64,000 nucleotides of DNA from Lysobacteraceae bacterium. Its GTDB lineage: Bacteria; Pseudomonadota; Gammaproteobacteria; Xanthomonadales; Rhodanobacteraceae. The notes under the pieces are model-generated. The model saw nothing but the letters and a program-made list of their open reading frames with translations, did not search any database and was not told the origin of the DNA. The position numbers and the translations under genes are program-made. The stretch is taken from NCBI GenBank assembly GCA_004143945.1, contig SEHB01000012.1, positions 62,001 to 126,000 on the forward strand, given 5' to 3'. Positions 46,345 to 54,832 of the stretch are shown here, in pieces; position 1 is the first letter of the stretch; each line of letters begins with the position of its first letter.

Positions 46345-48813
46345 ATGATTGCACTGATTCCGTTCCTCGCCGGCGTCGTCGTTTCGCTCATCGCGGCCTA
46401 CCTGCGCGTGCGGTTGCTGCCATGGACGCTCGCGACGGCGGCGGCGATCATCGTCGCCGGCATGCTCGTCCATGCGCCTGTCCTCGCAGTGGCGATGGCA
46501 GCGCTCGTGCTCGGCGCGATCGCGATCCCGCTCAACCTGCCCGAGTTCCGGCGCCGCAAGCTCAGCGCGCCGCTGCTCGCGCTGTTCCGCAAGGCCCTGC
46601 CGCAGTTGTCCCCGACCGAGCAGATCGCGCTCGATGCAGGCACGGTCGGCTTCGAGGGCGAGTTGTTCAGCGGCAAGCCCGACTGGTCGAAACTGCTCGC
46701 GCAACCAAAGCCGGAACTGTCGGTCGAGGAGCAGGCGTTCCTCGATGGGCCCGTCGAGGAACTCTGCGCGATGGTCGACGACTGGCAGATCACGCACGAA
46801 CTCGCCGACCTGCCGCCCGAGATCTGGGACTACCTCGGGAAGCATCGCTTCTTCGGCATGATCATCCCGAAGAAGTACGGCGGCCTCGAGTTCTCCGCGC
46901 TCGCGCAGGCCGCGGTGCTGCAGAAGCTCATGGGCGTCTCCGGCTCGCTCGCAGTGACCGTCGGAGTCCCGAACTCGCTCGGTCCAGGCGAACTGCTGCT
47001 GCACTACGGCACCGACGAACAGCGCGACCATTACCTGCCGCGCCTCGCCGACGGCCGCGAGATCCCGTGCTTCGCGCTGACCGGCCCGTACGCGGGTTCG
47101 GACGCCACCTCGATCCCCGACTACGGCATCGTCTGCAAGGGCGAATGGAACGGCGCCAACGTCGTCGGCGTGCGCCTGACGTTCGACAAGCGCTACATCA
47201 CGCTCGCGCCGATCGCGACCCTGTTCGGCCTCGCGTTCCGCATGCACGATCCCGAGCACCTGCTCGGCGACGTCGACGACCTCGGTATCACGCTTGCATT
47301 GCTGCCGCACGACACGAAGGGGCTCGAGTTCGGTCGTCGCCATTTCCCGCTCAACGCCGCGTTCCATAACGGACCGGTGCGCGGCAAGGACGTGTTCGTC
47401 CCGCTCTCGCAACTGATCGGCGGGGCCGACATGGCGGGACAGGGCTGGCGCATGCTCGTCGAGTGCCTTTCGGTCGGGCGCGGCATCACGCTGCCGTCCA
47501 ATGCGGCGGGCGGCGTCAAGGCCGGCGCGATCGCGTCCGGCGCGTACGCGCGCATCCGCAAGCAGTTCGGCATCGCGATCGGCCGCTTCGAAGGCGTGGA
47601 AGAGGCGCTCGCACGCATCGGCGGGCATACCTACGCGATCAGCGCGCTCGCGCGTGCGAGCGCGGCCGCGGTCGATCGCGGCGAGAAGCCCGCGGTGCCG
47701 TCGGCGATCGCGAAGTACCACACGACCGAACTCGGTCGCGACGTCGCCAAGGACGTGATGGACGTGCACGGCGGCAAGGCGGTGCAGCTCGGTCCGAAAA
47801 ACTACGCCGGACGCGCGTGGCAGACCGCGCCGATCGCGATCACTGTCGAAGGCGCGAACATCATGACGCGCAGCCTCATGATCTTCGGACAGGGCGCGAT
47901 CCGCTGCCATCCGTGGGTGCTCAAGGAAATGGAAGCGGTCAGGCTGTCCGACTACCGCGCCTCGCTCAAGGCGTTCGATGCGGCGCTGTTCGGCCACATC
48001 GGCTTCGCGATCTCGAACGCGGTGCGCAGCCTCGTGCTCGGCCTCACGTTCGCGCGCATCGGGCGCGTGCCGGGCGATGCGTATGCGCGCCGCTACTACC
48101 GCAAGCTCAACCGCTACGCGGCCGCGCTCGCGCTGGTCGCGGACACCTCGATGCTGATCCTCGGCGGCAAGCTCAAGTTCAAGGAGAAGATCTCGGCCCG
48201 GCTCGGGGACGTGCTCTCGAATCTCTACATCGCGAGCGCAATGCTCAAGCGCTACGAGGACCAGGGCCGCCCGGTCGCGGATCGTCCGCTGCTCGCGTGG
48301 GCGTTCCATGATTGCGTCCATCGCATGCAGGGTGCGCTCGACGGCGTGCTGCGCAACTTCCCGGTGCGCCCGGTCGCGTGGGTGCTGCGCGCACTCGTGT
48401 TCCCGTTCGGTCGGCGCGAAGTGCCGCCGTCGGACCGCCTCGGCCACCGCGTCGCGGCGATCCTGTGCGCACCGAACGAGGCACGCACGCGCCTCGGCGA
48501 GTGGGTCTACCTGACGCCGAGCGCGAACAATCCGATCGGCCGCATGGACGCGTTGCTTCCGGACGTGATCGCGGCCGAGCCGGTCGAGCGCAAGTTGCTC
48601 AAGGCGATGAAGGCGGGCGAGCTCGCCGGGTACGACTTCGACGCGCAACTCGCCGATGCCGTAGCGAAGGGCATCCTGAGCGCGGCCGAGCGCGACCTGC
48701 TCGCACGCGTGCGCGCGGCGAGCTTCGAGTTCATCTCGGTCGACGATTTCGATCCGGCCGAACTCGCGGCGAACCGGCGCAGCAAGCCGTCGTCGCTGCG
48801 TTCGGTGGCCTGA
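46345..48813 (+). CDS. fadE: Acyl-CoA dehydrogenase (FadE type)
   Basis: An 822-residue FadE-like enzyme that introduces the trans-2 double bond in the first step of fatty-acid beta-oxidation, with FAD as cofactor and ETF as electron acceptor. N-terminal membrane-associated helices (about 3-65) precede the acyl-CoA dehydrogenase domains (about 80-570), with F-G-M-I-I-P-K-K-Y-G-G-L and D-V-M-D-V-H-G-G-K-A among conserved motifs, and a FadE-specific C-terminal domain (DUF1974). The length equals E. coli FadE. ATG 46345 has GGAG eight bases upstream. A thioesterase gene overlaps its end. Regulation by the divergent TetR protein is expected from the operator on its promoter. Confidence 0.95.
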   Translation: MIALIPFLAGVVVSLIAAYLRVRLLPWTLATAAAIIVAGMLVHAPVLAVAMAALVLGAIAIPLNLPEFRRRKLSAPLLALFRKALPQLSPTEQIALDAGTVGFEGELFSGKPDWSKLLAQPKPELSVEEQAFLDGPVEELCAMVDDWQITHELADLPPEIWDYLGKHRFFGMIIPKKYGGLEFSALAQAAVLQKLMGVSGSLAVTVGVPNSLGPGELLLHYGTDEQRDHYLPRLADGREIPCFALTGPYAGSDATSIPDYGIVCKGEWNGANVVGVRLTFDKRYITLAPIATLFGLAFRMHDPEHLLGDVDDLGITLALLPHDTKGLEFGRRHFPLNAAFHNGPVRGKDVFVPLSQLIGGADMAGQGWRMLVECLSVGRGITLPSNAAGGVKAGAIASGAYARIRKQFGIAIGRFEGVEEALARIGGHTYAISALARASAAAVDRGEKPAVPSAIAKYHTTELGRDVAKDVMDVHGGKAVQLGPKNYAGRAWQTAPIAITVEGANIMTRSLMIFGQGAIRCHPWVLKEMEAVRLSDYRASLKAFDAALFGHIGFAISNAVRSLVLGLTFARIGRVPGDAYARRYYRKLNRYAAALALVADTSMLILGGKLKFKEKISARLGDVLSNLYIASAMLKRYEDQGRPVADRPLLAWAFHDCVHRMQGALDGVLRNFPVRPVAWVLRALVFPFGRREVPPSDRLGHRVAAILCAPNEARTRLGEWVYLTPSANNPIGRMDALLPDVIAAEPVERKLLKAMKAGELAGYDFDAQLADAVAKGILSAAERDLLARVRAASFEFISVDDFDPAELAANRRSKPSSLRSVA

Positions 48814-49283
48814 TCCTGGCCAGCACCGCGCTCGCGCTGTTCCAGCGGTTCGGCGCCAGCGCGCCGGGCCGCTGGCTCGTATCACGACTGGTATGCCTGC
48901 GCGCGCCGTACTTCGCGTCGATCGCGCCGCGCATCGAGCGGCTTGAACCGGGCCTGTGCGTCGTCACCATCCGCGACCGCCGCGCGGTGCGCAACCACAT
49001 CGGCACGGTACACGCGATCGCGCTCTGCAACATGGCCGAGCTCGCAGGCGGACTCGCGACCGACGCCGCGATGCCGTCGACGATGCGCTGGATCCCGAAA
49101 GGCATGAGCGTGCGCTACCTGCGCAAGGCGCGCGGACAGATGACCGCGACCGCGCGCATCGACCCTCTGGTGGCCCGTGTCGATGCGCACGAGTCGCAGG
49201 CACGCATCGCGATCGCGGATGCCGCGGGCGAGACGGTGTTCGAGGCCGACATCGCGATGTGGATCTCGCCGCGCACGTCGTGA
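48810..49283 (+). CDS. DUF4442 hotdog-fold thioesterase-like protein
   Basis: About 157 residues of a DUF4442 hotdog fold: P-Y-F-A-S-I-A-P-R-I near 30, then R-N-H-I-G-T-V-H-A-I-A-L-C-N-M-A-E near 60, which holds the His and active-helix region, and beta strands to the end. It likely hydrolyses acyl-CoA, consistent with coupling to fadE. No ATG, GTG or TTG is available near the family N-terminus; CTG 48810, which overlaps the fadE stop as CTGA, is the most sensible start and would be translationally coupled. The start is therefore uncertain; CTG 48816 is another choice. Confidence 0.78.
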   Translation: MILASTALALFQRFGASAPGRWLVSRLVCLRAPYFASIAPRIERLEPGLCVVTIRDRRAVRNHIGTVHAIALCNMAELAGGLATDAAMPSTMRWIPKGMSVRYLRKARGQMTATARIDPLVARVDAHESQARIAIADAAGETVFEADIAMWISPRTS

Positions 49284-49452
49284 GCATCGCGCGGCAGCGG
49301 CGACGAAACCCGCAGCGGGGCGGTCGCGGCGTCACCCGTCCGACGGAATGCACCGATTCCTGTCCGCAGGAGGGCCGCAGGCGCGACCACCCGCGCCACG
49401 CAACCGACCACCGGCGCGCGTCCGCATCAGGACGGTCGCGGCTTCGCCGCTC

Positions 49453-50865
49453 CTACTCGAAGCTGTCGCGAAACACGAGGTCGTCCTCGGTCGCGCACGC
49501 CGCGATGGCCTCGCGCGCGAGTGGCTCGACTCCGACGGTTACCGGCGTCGCCACGATCGAAACCGGCGTGATCGCCGGCGTCCACGCGAGCTCGCCGACC
49601 TGCGTGTCGGTCGCGGTGCCGAAGCCTTCGTAGCTGCCTTCCTCGCACAGCAGGCCCTCACCGTCGTCGGCATCGACGCGATTGGCGGATTCGAACACGC
49701 GTGCGTCGTCCTCGCGCATCGCACCGAGCGCGAGCAGCAGGCCGCCGTCGCCTCCTGCGATCGCGCCGCTTGGAAACACCTGGTTCTGCGTCGGGTAGCG
49801 TCGCTGCAGCGTGATGCCGAGGTCGGCATCGAGGTGCATGAGTACGGTACCGGTCTCGCCGACTTCACCATTCGCTTCGCCGTAGAGCAGGGTGCCGCCG
49901 CCGGGCGCGGCTGCGACGTCGGCCACATTGAAGAACGGCAGCAGCGTGCGTTCGGCGGCCGGCGCGAGATCGCTGCCGAGTCGATGCAGGTAGAAGAAAT
50001 TGGGCCCGAATGCGGTCCGACGCCCCGCGAGCACGAAGCCCGCGCCGTCGTGGACCAGGCGCAGCGCGGACGCGCGAATGCCGGCGCTCACGGGATGAGA
50101 GATCAGACGACTCGATGCGACCGCGCCGGCGTCCGTGAGCGCCACGATGCCGTCACCCGCTTCGAACCCGCCCGTGCCATCCCGGCGCACTTCGAGCGCG
50201 ACCGCCTCGCCTCCACCCGCGAGCGCAATGACGTCGGCGCCGCGCTCGTGCGCCTCCGGCGTGCCGAGCATGCGCGCGTCCGCAAGCTCGCCGGTCGCCA
50301 CGTCGACGCTCGCTAGGAATGCATCGCCGTCGCCCGCCACGCCTTCGACGACCGGCTGGATGCCACCGACCAGCAGCGGCGCGCGACCCTCGCGCGCGCG
50401 CAGCCAGGCGTCCTCGAACGTCGCATCGGCGTGTGTGTAGCGTCGACTCCAGACGACGCCGAGGCCCGCGTCGAGCCGCACGAGGAACAGCGCCTGCGGC
50501 AGGCCGAAGGACGCATCGTGGTCGATGCCGGCGACCAGCACGTGGCCGGCGCCGAGGTCGACCAGCGAGCGCGCGCTCCACGAGCGCCCGTCCGACGGTA
50601 CGAGCGCGAACGCGGCGACTTGCGCACCGCCCGCTTCGCGCAGCACGAGGTAGGGCAGCGCGCTGTTGTCTTCCGCGATGCGCGTGCCGAGCGTGAGCCA
50701 GCGCCCGTCGCTGCGGAAGATCGCGTCCGCGACGCGCAGGTCGATCCCCGGATCGCCGAGCGCGACGCCATCCGAGAATCGACCGGATTCCGCCGCCGCA
50801 GGCGCCGAGAAGAGGGTGGCAGCTGCGAAGGCGAGGCAAGCGCAGAGGCGGAGGGCGTGCGTCAT
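49453..50865 (-). CDS. Secreted protein of unknown function with C-terminal F-R-D-S-F-E
   Basis: A 470-residue protein with a signal peptide (to about P-A-A-A-E-S). The body looks like repeated beta blades with patterns such as D-G-R-S-W-S-A-R and G-G-G-T-L-L-Y-G, perhaps a propeller, but no family is recognised. It ends in D-D-L-V-F-R-D-S-F-E, the C-terminal signature also found as D-R-I-F-A-D-G-F-E near the end of the protein at 58564. Start ATG 50865. The gene stands alone, 119 bases before the fghA 3' end on the same strand. Surface display or a sorting signal is possible but not shown. Confidence 0.82.
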   Translation of the reverse strand: MTHALRLCACLAFAAATLFSAPAAAESGRFSDGVALGDPGIDLRVADAIFRSDGRWLTLGTRIAEDNSALPYLVLREAGGAQVAAFALVPSDGRSWSARSLVDLGAGHVLVAGIDHDASFGLPQALFLVRLDAGLGVVWSRRYTHADATFEDAWLRAREGRAPLLVGGIQPVVEGVAGDGDAFLASVDVATGELADARMLGTPEAHERGADVIALAGGGEAVALEVRRDGTGGFEAGDGIVALTDAGAVASSRLISHPVSAGIRASALRLVHDGAGFVLAGRRTAFGPNFFYLHRLGSDLAPAAERTLLPFFNVADVAAAPGGGTLLYGEANGEVGETGTVLMHLDADLGITLQRRYPTQNQVFPSGAIAGGDGGLLLALGAMREDDARVFESANRVDADDGEGLLCEEGSYEGFGTATDTQVGELAWTPAITPVSIVATPVTVGVEPLAREAIAACATEDDLVFRDSFE

Positions 50866-50984
50866 CGGGATTCCGTCGAGGGGGACGATCCAGCAGGACG
50901 GAAGAACGGGCCGGGTCCGTCGCAGGCTCGCGCGCGGAGTGCGATGAAGCGCTGTGTGGCGGCGCCGAAGCGAAGCGCCGCGAC

Positions 50985-51833
50985 TCAATCGGCGAGCGCG
51001 CGCGCGTGGTGCCGCAGGTGGTCGCCGACGAAACTCTGCACGAACCAGTAGCTGTGGTCGTAGCCGGGACGTCGCCGCAGTTCGAGCGCCTGGCCGGCTT
51101 CGCTGCAGACACGTTCGAGGCGCTCGGGCTGCAACTGCTCGTCGAGGAATTTGTCGGCCTCGCCCTGGTCGACGAGCAGGGTGCCCGGGAAACGCGCGCC
51201 ATCCGCGAGCAGCGCGCACGCATCGTAGCCGCGCCATGCTTCGCGGTTCTCGCCGAGGTAGCGCGGCAGCGCCTTGTGGCCCCACGGCACCAGCGAAGGC
51301 GCGACGATCGGCGCGAACGCGGAGACCGACCGGTAGCGCTGCGGATGGCGCAGCGCGATCACGAGCGCGCCGTGCCCGCCCATCGAATGCCCGAAGATGC
51401 CTTGCCGGGTCGTATCCGCCGCGTCGAAGTGCCGGCCGACGAGCCCGGGCAATTCGTCGGTGACGTAGGCGTGCATGCGGAAGCGCGTGGCGTACGCGGG
51501 TGTCGTCGCATCGAGGTAGAAACCGGCGCCCTCGCCGAACTCCCAGTCGCCCGTCGCGCCATCGATGCCGGTCGCGCGCGGACTGGTGTCGGGCGTGACG
51601 AGCACGATCCCGAGCTCGGCCGCGAGCCGCTGCGCGCCCGCCTTGATCGCGAAGGTCTCCTCGTTGCAGGTCAGGCCCGCGAGGTAGTACAGCACCGGCG
51701 CGCGCGCGCCTTGCGCGAGCGGCGGCCGGTACACGCCGAAGCGCATGTCGCCGCCGGTCTCGGACGAGGCATGGCGGTAGAAGCCCTGCGTGCCGCCGAA
51801 GCAGCGCTGCTCGGAAAGGATCTCGATGTCCAT
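50985..51833 (-). CDS. fghA: S-formylglutathione hydrolase
   Basis: A 282-residue esterase D-type hydrolase that cleaves S-formylglutathione to formate and glutathione, the second step of glutathione-dependent formaldehyde detoxification. S150 in G-H-S-M-G-G-H is the nucleophile, D227 in Q-G-E-A-D-K and H260 in G-Y-D-H-S-Y complete the triad, and Y-Y-L-A-G-L-T-C-N-E-E forms the oxyanion loop. Length is standard. The usual neighbour, the formaldehyde-activating dehydrogenase gene frmA/adhC, is not in this window. Confidence 0.95.
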   Translation of the reverse strand: MDIEILSEQRCFGGTQGFYRHASSETGGDMRFGVYRPPLAQGARAPVLYYLAGLTCNEETFAIKAGAQRLAAELGIVLVTPDTSPRATGIDGATGDWEFGEGAGFYLDATTPAYATRFRMHAYVTDELPGLVGRHFDAADTTRQGIFGHSMGGHGALVIALRHPQRYRSVSAFAPIVAPSLVPWGHKALPRYLGENREAWRGYDACALLADGARFPGTLLVDQGEADKFLDEQLQPERLERVCSEAGQALELRRRPGYDHSYWFVQSFVGDHLRHHARALAD

Positions 51834-51871
51834 CGGGAAGTCCGTGGTGTCGGCCGAAACCGAAGTCTAGC

Positions 51872-51877
51872 TATGAT
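51872..51877 (+). promoter_or_regulatory. -10 element (TATGAT) for the Nudix gene
   Basis: TATGAT matches TATAAT at five of six bases and lies 26 bases before ATG 51904. GGAG (51894-51897) is the ribosome-binding site. No -35 match was identified. Confidence 0.4.
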
Positions 51878-51903
51878 GCCCGGTTTGCGCTGCGGAGCCC
51901 GCC

Positions 51904-52392
51904 ATGCCCTACACGCCGATCGTCGCGACCCTCGGTTACGTGTTGTCGCCGGATCGCCGGCGCGTGTTGATGATCCATCGCAATGCGCGCCCCGATGACC
52001 ACCATCTCGGCAAGTACAACGGCCTCGGCGGCAAGATCGACCCGCACGAGGACGTGCTCGCGGGCATGCGGCGCGAGATCCGCGAGGAGGCGGGGATCGA
52101 GTGCGTCGGACTCGCGCTGCGCGGGACGATCAACTGGCCCGGCTTCGGCAAGCAGGGCGAGGACTGGCTCGGCTTCGTGTTCCTCGTGCACGCGTTCGAA
52201 GGCACGCCGTTCGCGCACAACGCCGAGGGTGCGCTCGAATGGGTCGAACTCGCGCGGCTGCACGACCTGCCGATGTGGGAAGGCGACCGCCATTTCCTGC
52301 CGCTGGTGTTCGACGCGGATCCGCGGCCGTTCCACGGCGTGATGCCGTATCGCGACGGACGCATGCAGTCGTGGAGCTATTCGCGTGCCTGA
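51904..52392 (+). CDS. Nudix hydrolase (MutT/8-oxo-dGTPase-like)
   Basis: A 162-residue protein with a complete Nudix box (about residues 43-65): G-K-I-D-P-H-E at the start and R-E-I-R-E-E-A-G-I at the end, fitting GX5EX7REUXEEXGU. The flanking L-G-K-Y-N-G-L-G-G and W-P-G-F-G-K-Q-G-E-D-W are typical of the vertebrate MTH1-like group that hydrolyses oxidised purine nucleotides. Substrate remains inferred. GGAG lies six bases upstream of ATG 51904. Its 3' end overlaps that of the convergent MFS gene by 16 bases. Confidence 0.92.
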   Translation: MPYTPIVATLGYVLSPDRRRVLMIHRNARPDDHHLGKYNGLGGKIDPHEDVLAGMRREIREEAGIECVGLALRGTINWPGFGKQGEDWLGFVFLVHAFEGTPFAHNAEGALEWVELARLHDLPMWEGDRHFLPLVFDADPRPFHGVMPYRDGRMQSWSYSRA

Positions 52393-53651
52393 GCCTCGGG
52401 CGCGGGCGCGCGTGCGGCGATCGCGCGCGCGGCCTGCCACCCGACCCACCCCGACGCGGATGCCGCGAGCATCGCGAGCGCAGCCAGCCCCGGCACCGTC
52501 GCGCCGATCGCGCGCAGCCCATTGAGGCCGCTGGTGATCGCGAGGTCGCCGAAGCGCCATACCGAGGTGTCGATGAAGTTCTTGGTCTTGTAGCGCGTCT
52601 CCGCGTCGACCTGCGTGTAGAGCGTGTCGAGCGCGGGCTTGAAGATGCCGTATGCGCTCGCGCGCGTGATCATCGCGACGAGTGCGATCCAGGGCCCCCC
52701 GATGACGACGAGCCCTGCCAGCATCACCGCCTTGACCGCACCGTCGAGCGCGAGCGCAGGCGCGGAGCCGAAGCGCACCATCAGCGCGCGCGTCACCGTG
52801 ACCTGCAGCAGCGCCTGCAGGATGTTCGCGCCGAGGTCGATGCTGGCCGCGAAGTCCGTGCGCTGCTCGCGCGTTGCGTAGGTCGCGCCGCTGTAGTCGG
52901 CCAGCAGCGCGTAGATCACGGTGCCGACCGCATCGCCGAGCAGCATCAGCAGCGCGAAGCGCCGCATCAGCGGCGATTTCACGGTCTCGATCGCGCCCGC
53001 GATGAAACTGCCACCGATCACGCGCTCGTCGCGGCGCTCGTCGCCGGCGACCGGATGGCGCTTGGACCAGGCCGAGAGCCAGAGGATGCATGCGACCGAG
53101 AGTCCGAGCAGCAGCGAGGACACCACGAGCAGGCCGGATACGCCGATCGCGAACACCAGCGCCTTGGTCAGCGCCGGCCCCGCGATCGCGCCGGCCGCGC
53201 CGCCGAGCGCGATGACCGGGAACAGCCGCCGCGCCTGTTCGGCATCGAACAGGTCCGCCATGAAGCTCCAGAACACCGACACCACGAACAGGTTGAACAC
53301 GCTGCCGTAGACGAAGAATGCGATCCCGAGCATGCGCGCGTCGACCGCATCCTGGGCACGGAACAGCGGGATGAACGCGACCATGCACGCGATGAAGAAC
53401 AGGTACACGATCGGCACGAAATGGCGGCGCTTGAAACGCGCGACGAGCGCGCCGAACAGCGGCGCGAGCGCGAACGTCGCCACGAACGTCGCCGCGTAGA
53501 AGATCGGCAGCGCGGTCGACCCGACTGCGGCCACCAGCTGGTCGCGCACGGGCCGGATCACGTAGTACGCCGCGAGCACGAGGAAGAAGAATGCGAACGA
53601 CACGCCCACGGCGAACCACTCGTGGCGCTGGATGGCGGGACGGTTCGGCAC
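52377..53651 (-). CDS. MFS-type transporter, nucleotide-translocase-like
   Basis: A 424-residue protein with about 12 predicted membrane helices. The start resembles the ATP/ADP-translocase-like branch of the major facilitator superfamily: Y-Y-V-I-R-P-V-R-D-Q near residue 30, F-W-S-F-M-A-D-L-F near 125, and R-L-F-P-V-I-A-L-G-G-A-A-G near 142, then a second half of related pattern. It probably exchanges a small anion; the substrate is unknown and nucleotide transport is not assumed in free-living relatives. GTG 53651 is the apparent start, without a visible ribosome-binding site. Confidence 0.85.
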   Translation of the reverse strand: MPNRPAIQRHEWFAVGVSFAFFFLVLAAYYVIRPVRDQLVAAVGSTALPIFYAATFVATFALAPLFGALVARFKRRHFVPIVYLFFIACMVAFIPLFRAQDAVDARMLGIAFFVYGSVFNLFVVSVFWSFMADLFDAEQARRLFPVIALGGAAGAIAGPALTKALVFAIGVSGLLVVSSLLLGLSVACILWLSAWSKRHPVAGDERRDERVIGGSFIAGAIETVKSPLMRRFALLMLLGDAVGTVIYALLADYSGATYATREQRTDFAASIDLGANILQALLQVTVTRALMVRFGSAPALALDGAVKAVMLAGLVVIGGPWIALVAMITRASAYGIFKPALDTLYTQVDAETRYKTKNFIDTSVWRFGDLAITSGLNGLRAIGATVPGLAALAMLAASASGWVGWQAARAIAARAPAPEAQARE

Positions 53652-53661
53652 GTGATCGTGG

Positions 53662-53697
53662 GGCCGGGAATGGGGAATGGAGAATAGGGAATAGGGC
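53662..53697. repeat. G-rich heptad repeat arm (GGGAATG type)
   Basis: Consecutive GGGAATGGGGAATGG / GAATAGGGAATAGGG units form a single arm; the complementary arm is not present nearby. It sits in the divergent gap before the MFS gene. Confidence 0.75.
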
Positions 53698-53832
53698 GGG
53701 GCAAGTACATCGCGGTGATGCCGGCATCACGCGCGCCCTCACCCCGGCCCGGGAAGCGATGCGGCCTGCAGTCGAAGTCGAACGCCTCGTCACGGACGCT
53801 TCAAGCCTGTTTCCCGCTTGCCCGGGCACACT

Positions 53833-53838
53833 CATAAT
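53833..53838 (+). promoter_or_regulatory. -10 element (CATAAT) six bases before the MOSC start codon
   Basis: CATAAT matches TATAAT at five of six positions. With ATG 53845 only six bases downstream, transcription would start at or next to the start codon, implying a leaderless mRNA. No ribosome-binding site is seen, in agreement. A proper -35 was not found. Confidence 0.45.
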
Positions 53839-53844
53839 CCGGTC

Positions 53845-54663
53845 ATGTCCGCGACCCTCGCCTCGCTCCATGCCTACCCGTTGAAGTCCGGTGCGCCGCT
53901 CACGCTCGATGCGGCCAAGCTCGAGGCGCGCGGTATCGCGGGCGACCGGCGCTGGATGCTCGTCGACGCGAACGGCAGGTTCGTGACCGGCCGGCAGTTC
54001 GCGCGCCTGCCGCTCGTGCGCGCGCGGCCCCGCGAAGACGGCGCGCTCGTCGTCGATGCGCCGGGCATGCCGACGATCGCGGTCACGCCGCCCGCGCCCG
54101 AGGGCGAGCGCGTCGCGACCGCGGTCTGGCAGGCCGAGGTCACGCCACTTCTCGCCGATGCGGGCGCGCACGCGTGGTTCTCGCGCTTCCTCGGCGTGCC
54201 GGTGCGGCTCGTGCACATGGATCAGCGCTGCGACCGGCGCGTCGTGCAGATGTACGAGGGCCGCTACGGTCGCGAGGAAGACCGCGTGAGCTTCGCCGAT
54301 GCATTCCCGCTGCTGCTGGTGTCGCAGGCCGCGCTCGACCAGCTCAACGAGAAGCTCGCGCAACCGGTGCCGATGTTGCGCTTCCGGCCCAACCTCGTGA
54401 TCGCGGGAACCGCGCCGCACGCGGAAGACGGTTGGCGCCGCATCCGCATCGGTGCGATCGAGTTCGACGTGGTCAAGGCCTGCACGCGTTGCGTGTTCAC
54501 GACGGTCGATTTCGAACGCGGCGAGCGCGACCCGTCCGGCGAACCCCTGCGCACGTTGACGACCTATCGCCGCACCCCCGACGGCGTCACTTTCGGCCAG
54601 AACCTGATCCCGCGCGGCACCGGCATCCTCCGTACCGGCGACCCGGTCGAAATCCTCTCGTAG
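53845..54663 (+). CDS. MOSC-domain protein (YcbX-like)
   Basis: A 272-residue protein with an N-terminal MOSC_N beta-barrel (about 1-115; Y-P-L-K-S-G and R-W-M-L-V-D) and a MOSC domain (about 130-272). F-R-P-N-L-V-I-A-G and the conserved cysteine in K-A-C-T-R-C-V-F-T-T near 215 bind the molybdenum cofactor in relatives. The family reduces N-hydroxylated compounds or acts in molybdenum-cofactor sulfuration. The mRNA may be leaderless. The stop codon TAG is the head of the GTAG repeat at 54660. Confidence 0.93.
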   Translation: MSATLASLHAYPLKSGAPLTLDAAKLEARGIAGDRRWMLVDANGRFVTGRQFARLPLVRARPREDGALVVDAPGMPTIAVTPPAPEGERVATAVWQAEVTPLLADAGAHAWFSRFLGVPVRLVHMDQRCDRRVVQMYEGRYGREEDRVSFADAFPLLLVSQAALDQLNEKLAQPVPMLRFRPNLVIAGTAPHAEDGWRRIRIGAIEFDVVKACTRCVFTTVDFERGERDPSGEPLRTLTTYRRTPDGVTFGQNLIPRGTGILRTGDPVEILS

Positions 54664-54751
54664 GAGCGCACCCTGTGCGCGATCGCGGGGATTTCGTGCA
54701 CCCGGGAACTACCGGTTTCCTGCGCGGATCGCCCACAGGGTGGGCTCCTAC
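54660..54751. repeat. GTAG-headed palindromic repeat (GTAGGAGC type), about 92 bp
   Basis: It begins GTAGGAGCGCACCCTGTGCGCGATCGC and ends GCGGATCGCCCACAGGGTGGGCTCCTAC when read across, the arms being inverted complements. The TAG of the head is the stop codon of the MOSC gene. It differs in sequence from the GTAGGCTGG elements but has the same design. Confidence 0.85.
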
Positions 54752-54832
54752 CGGGTCGTCGATGGTGGCTCCCGCGATGCATGCGGCAAATGCTGGAGTA
54801 ACCGCTCTAACCCTCCCGCCTACCCTCGACCC

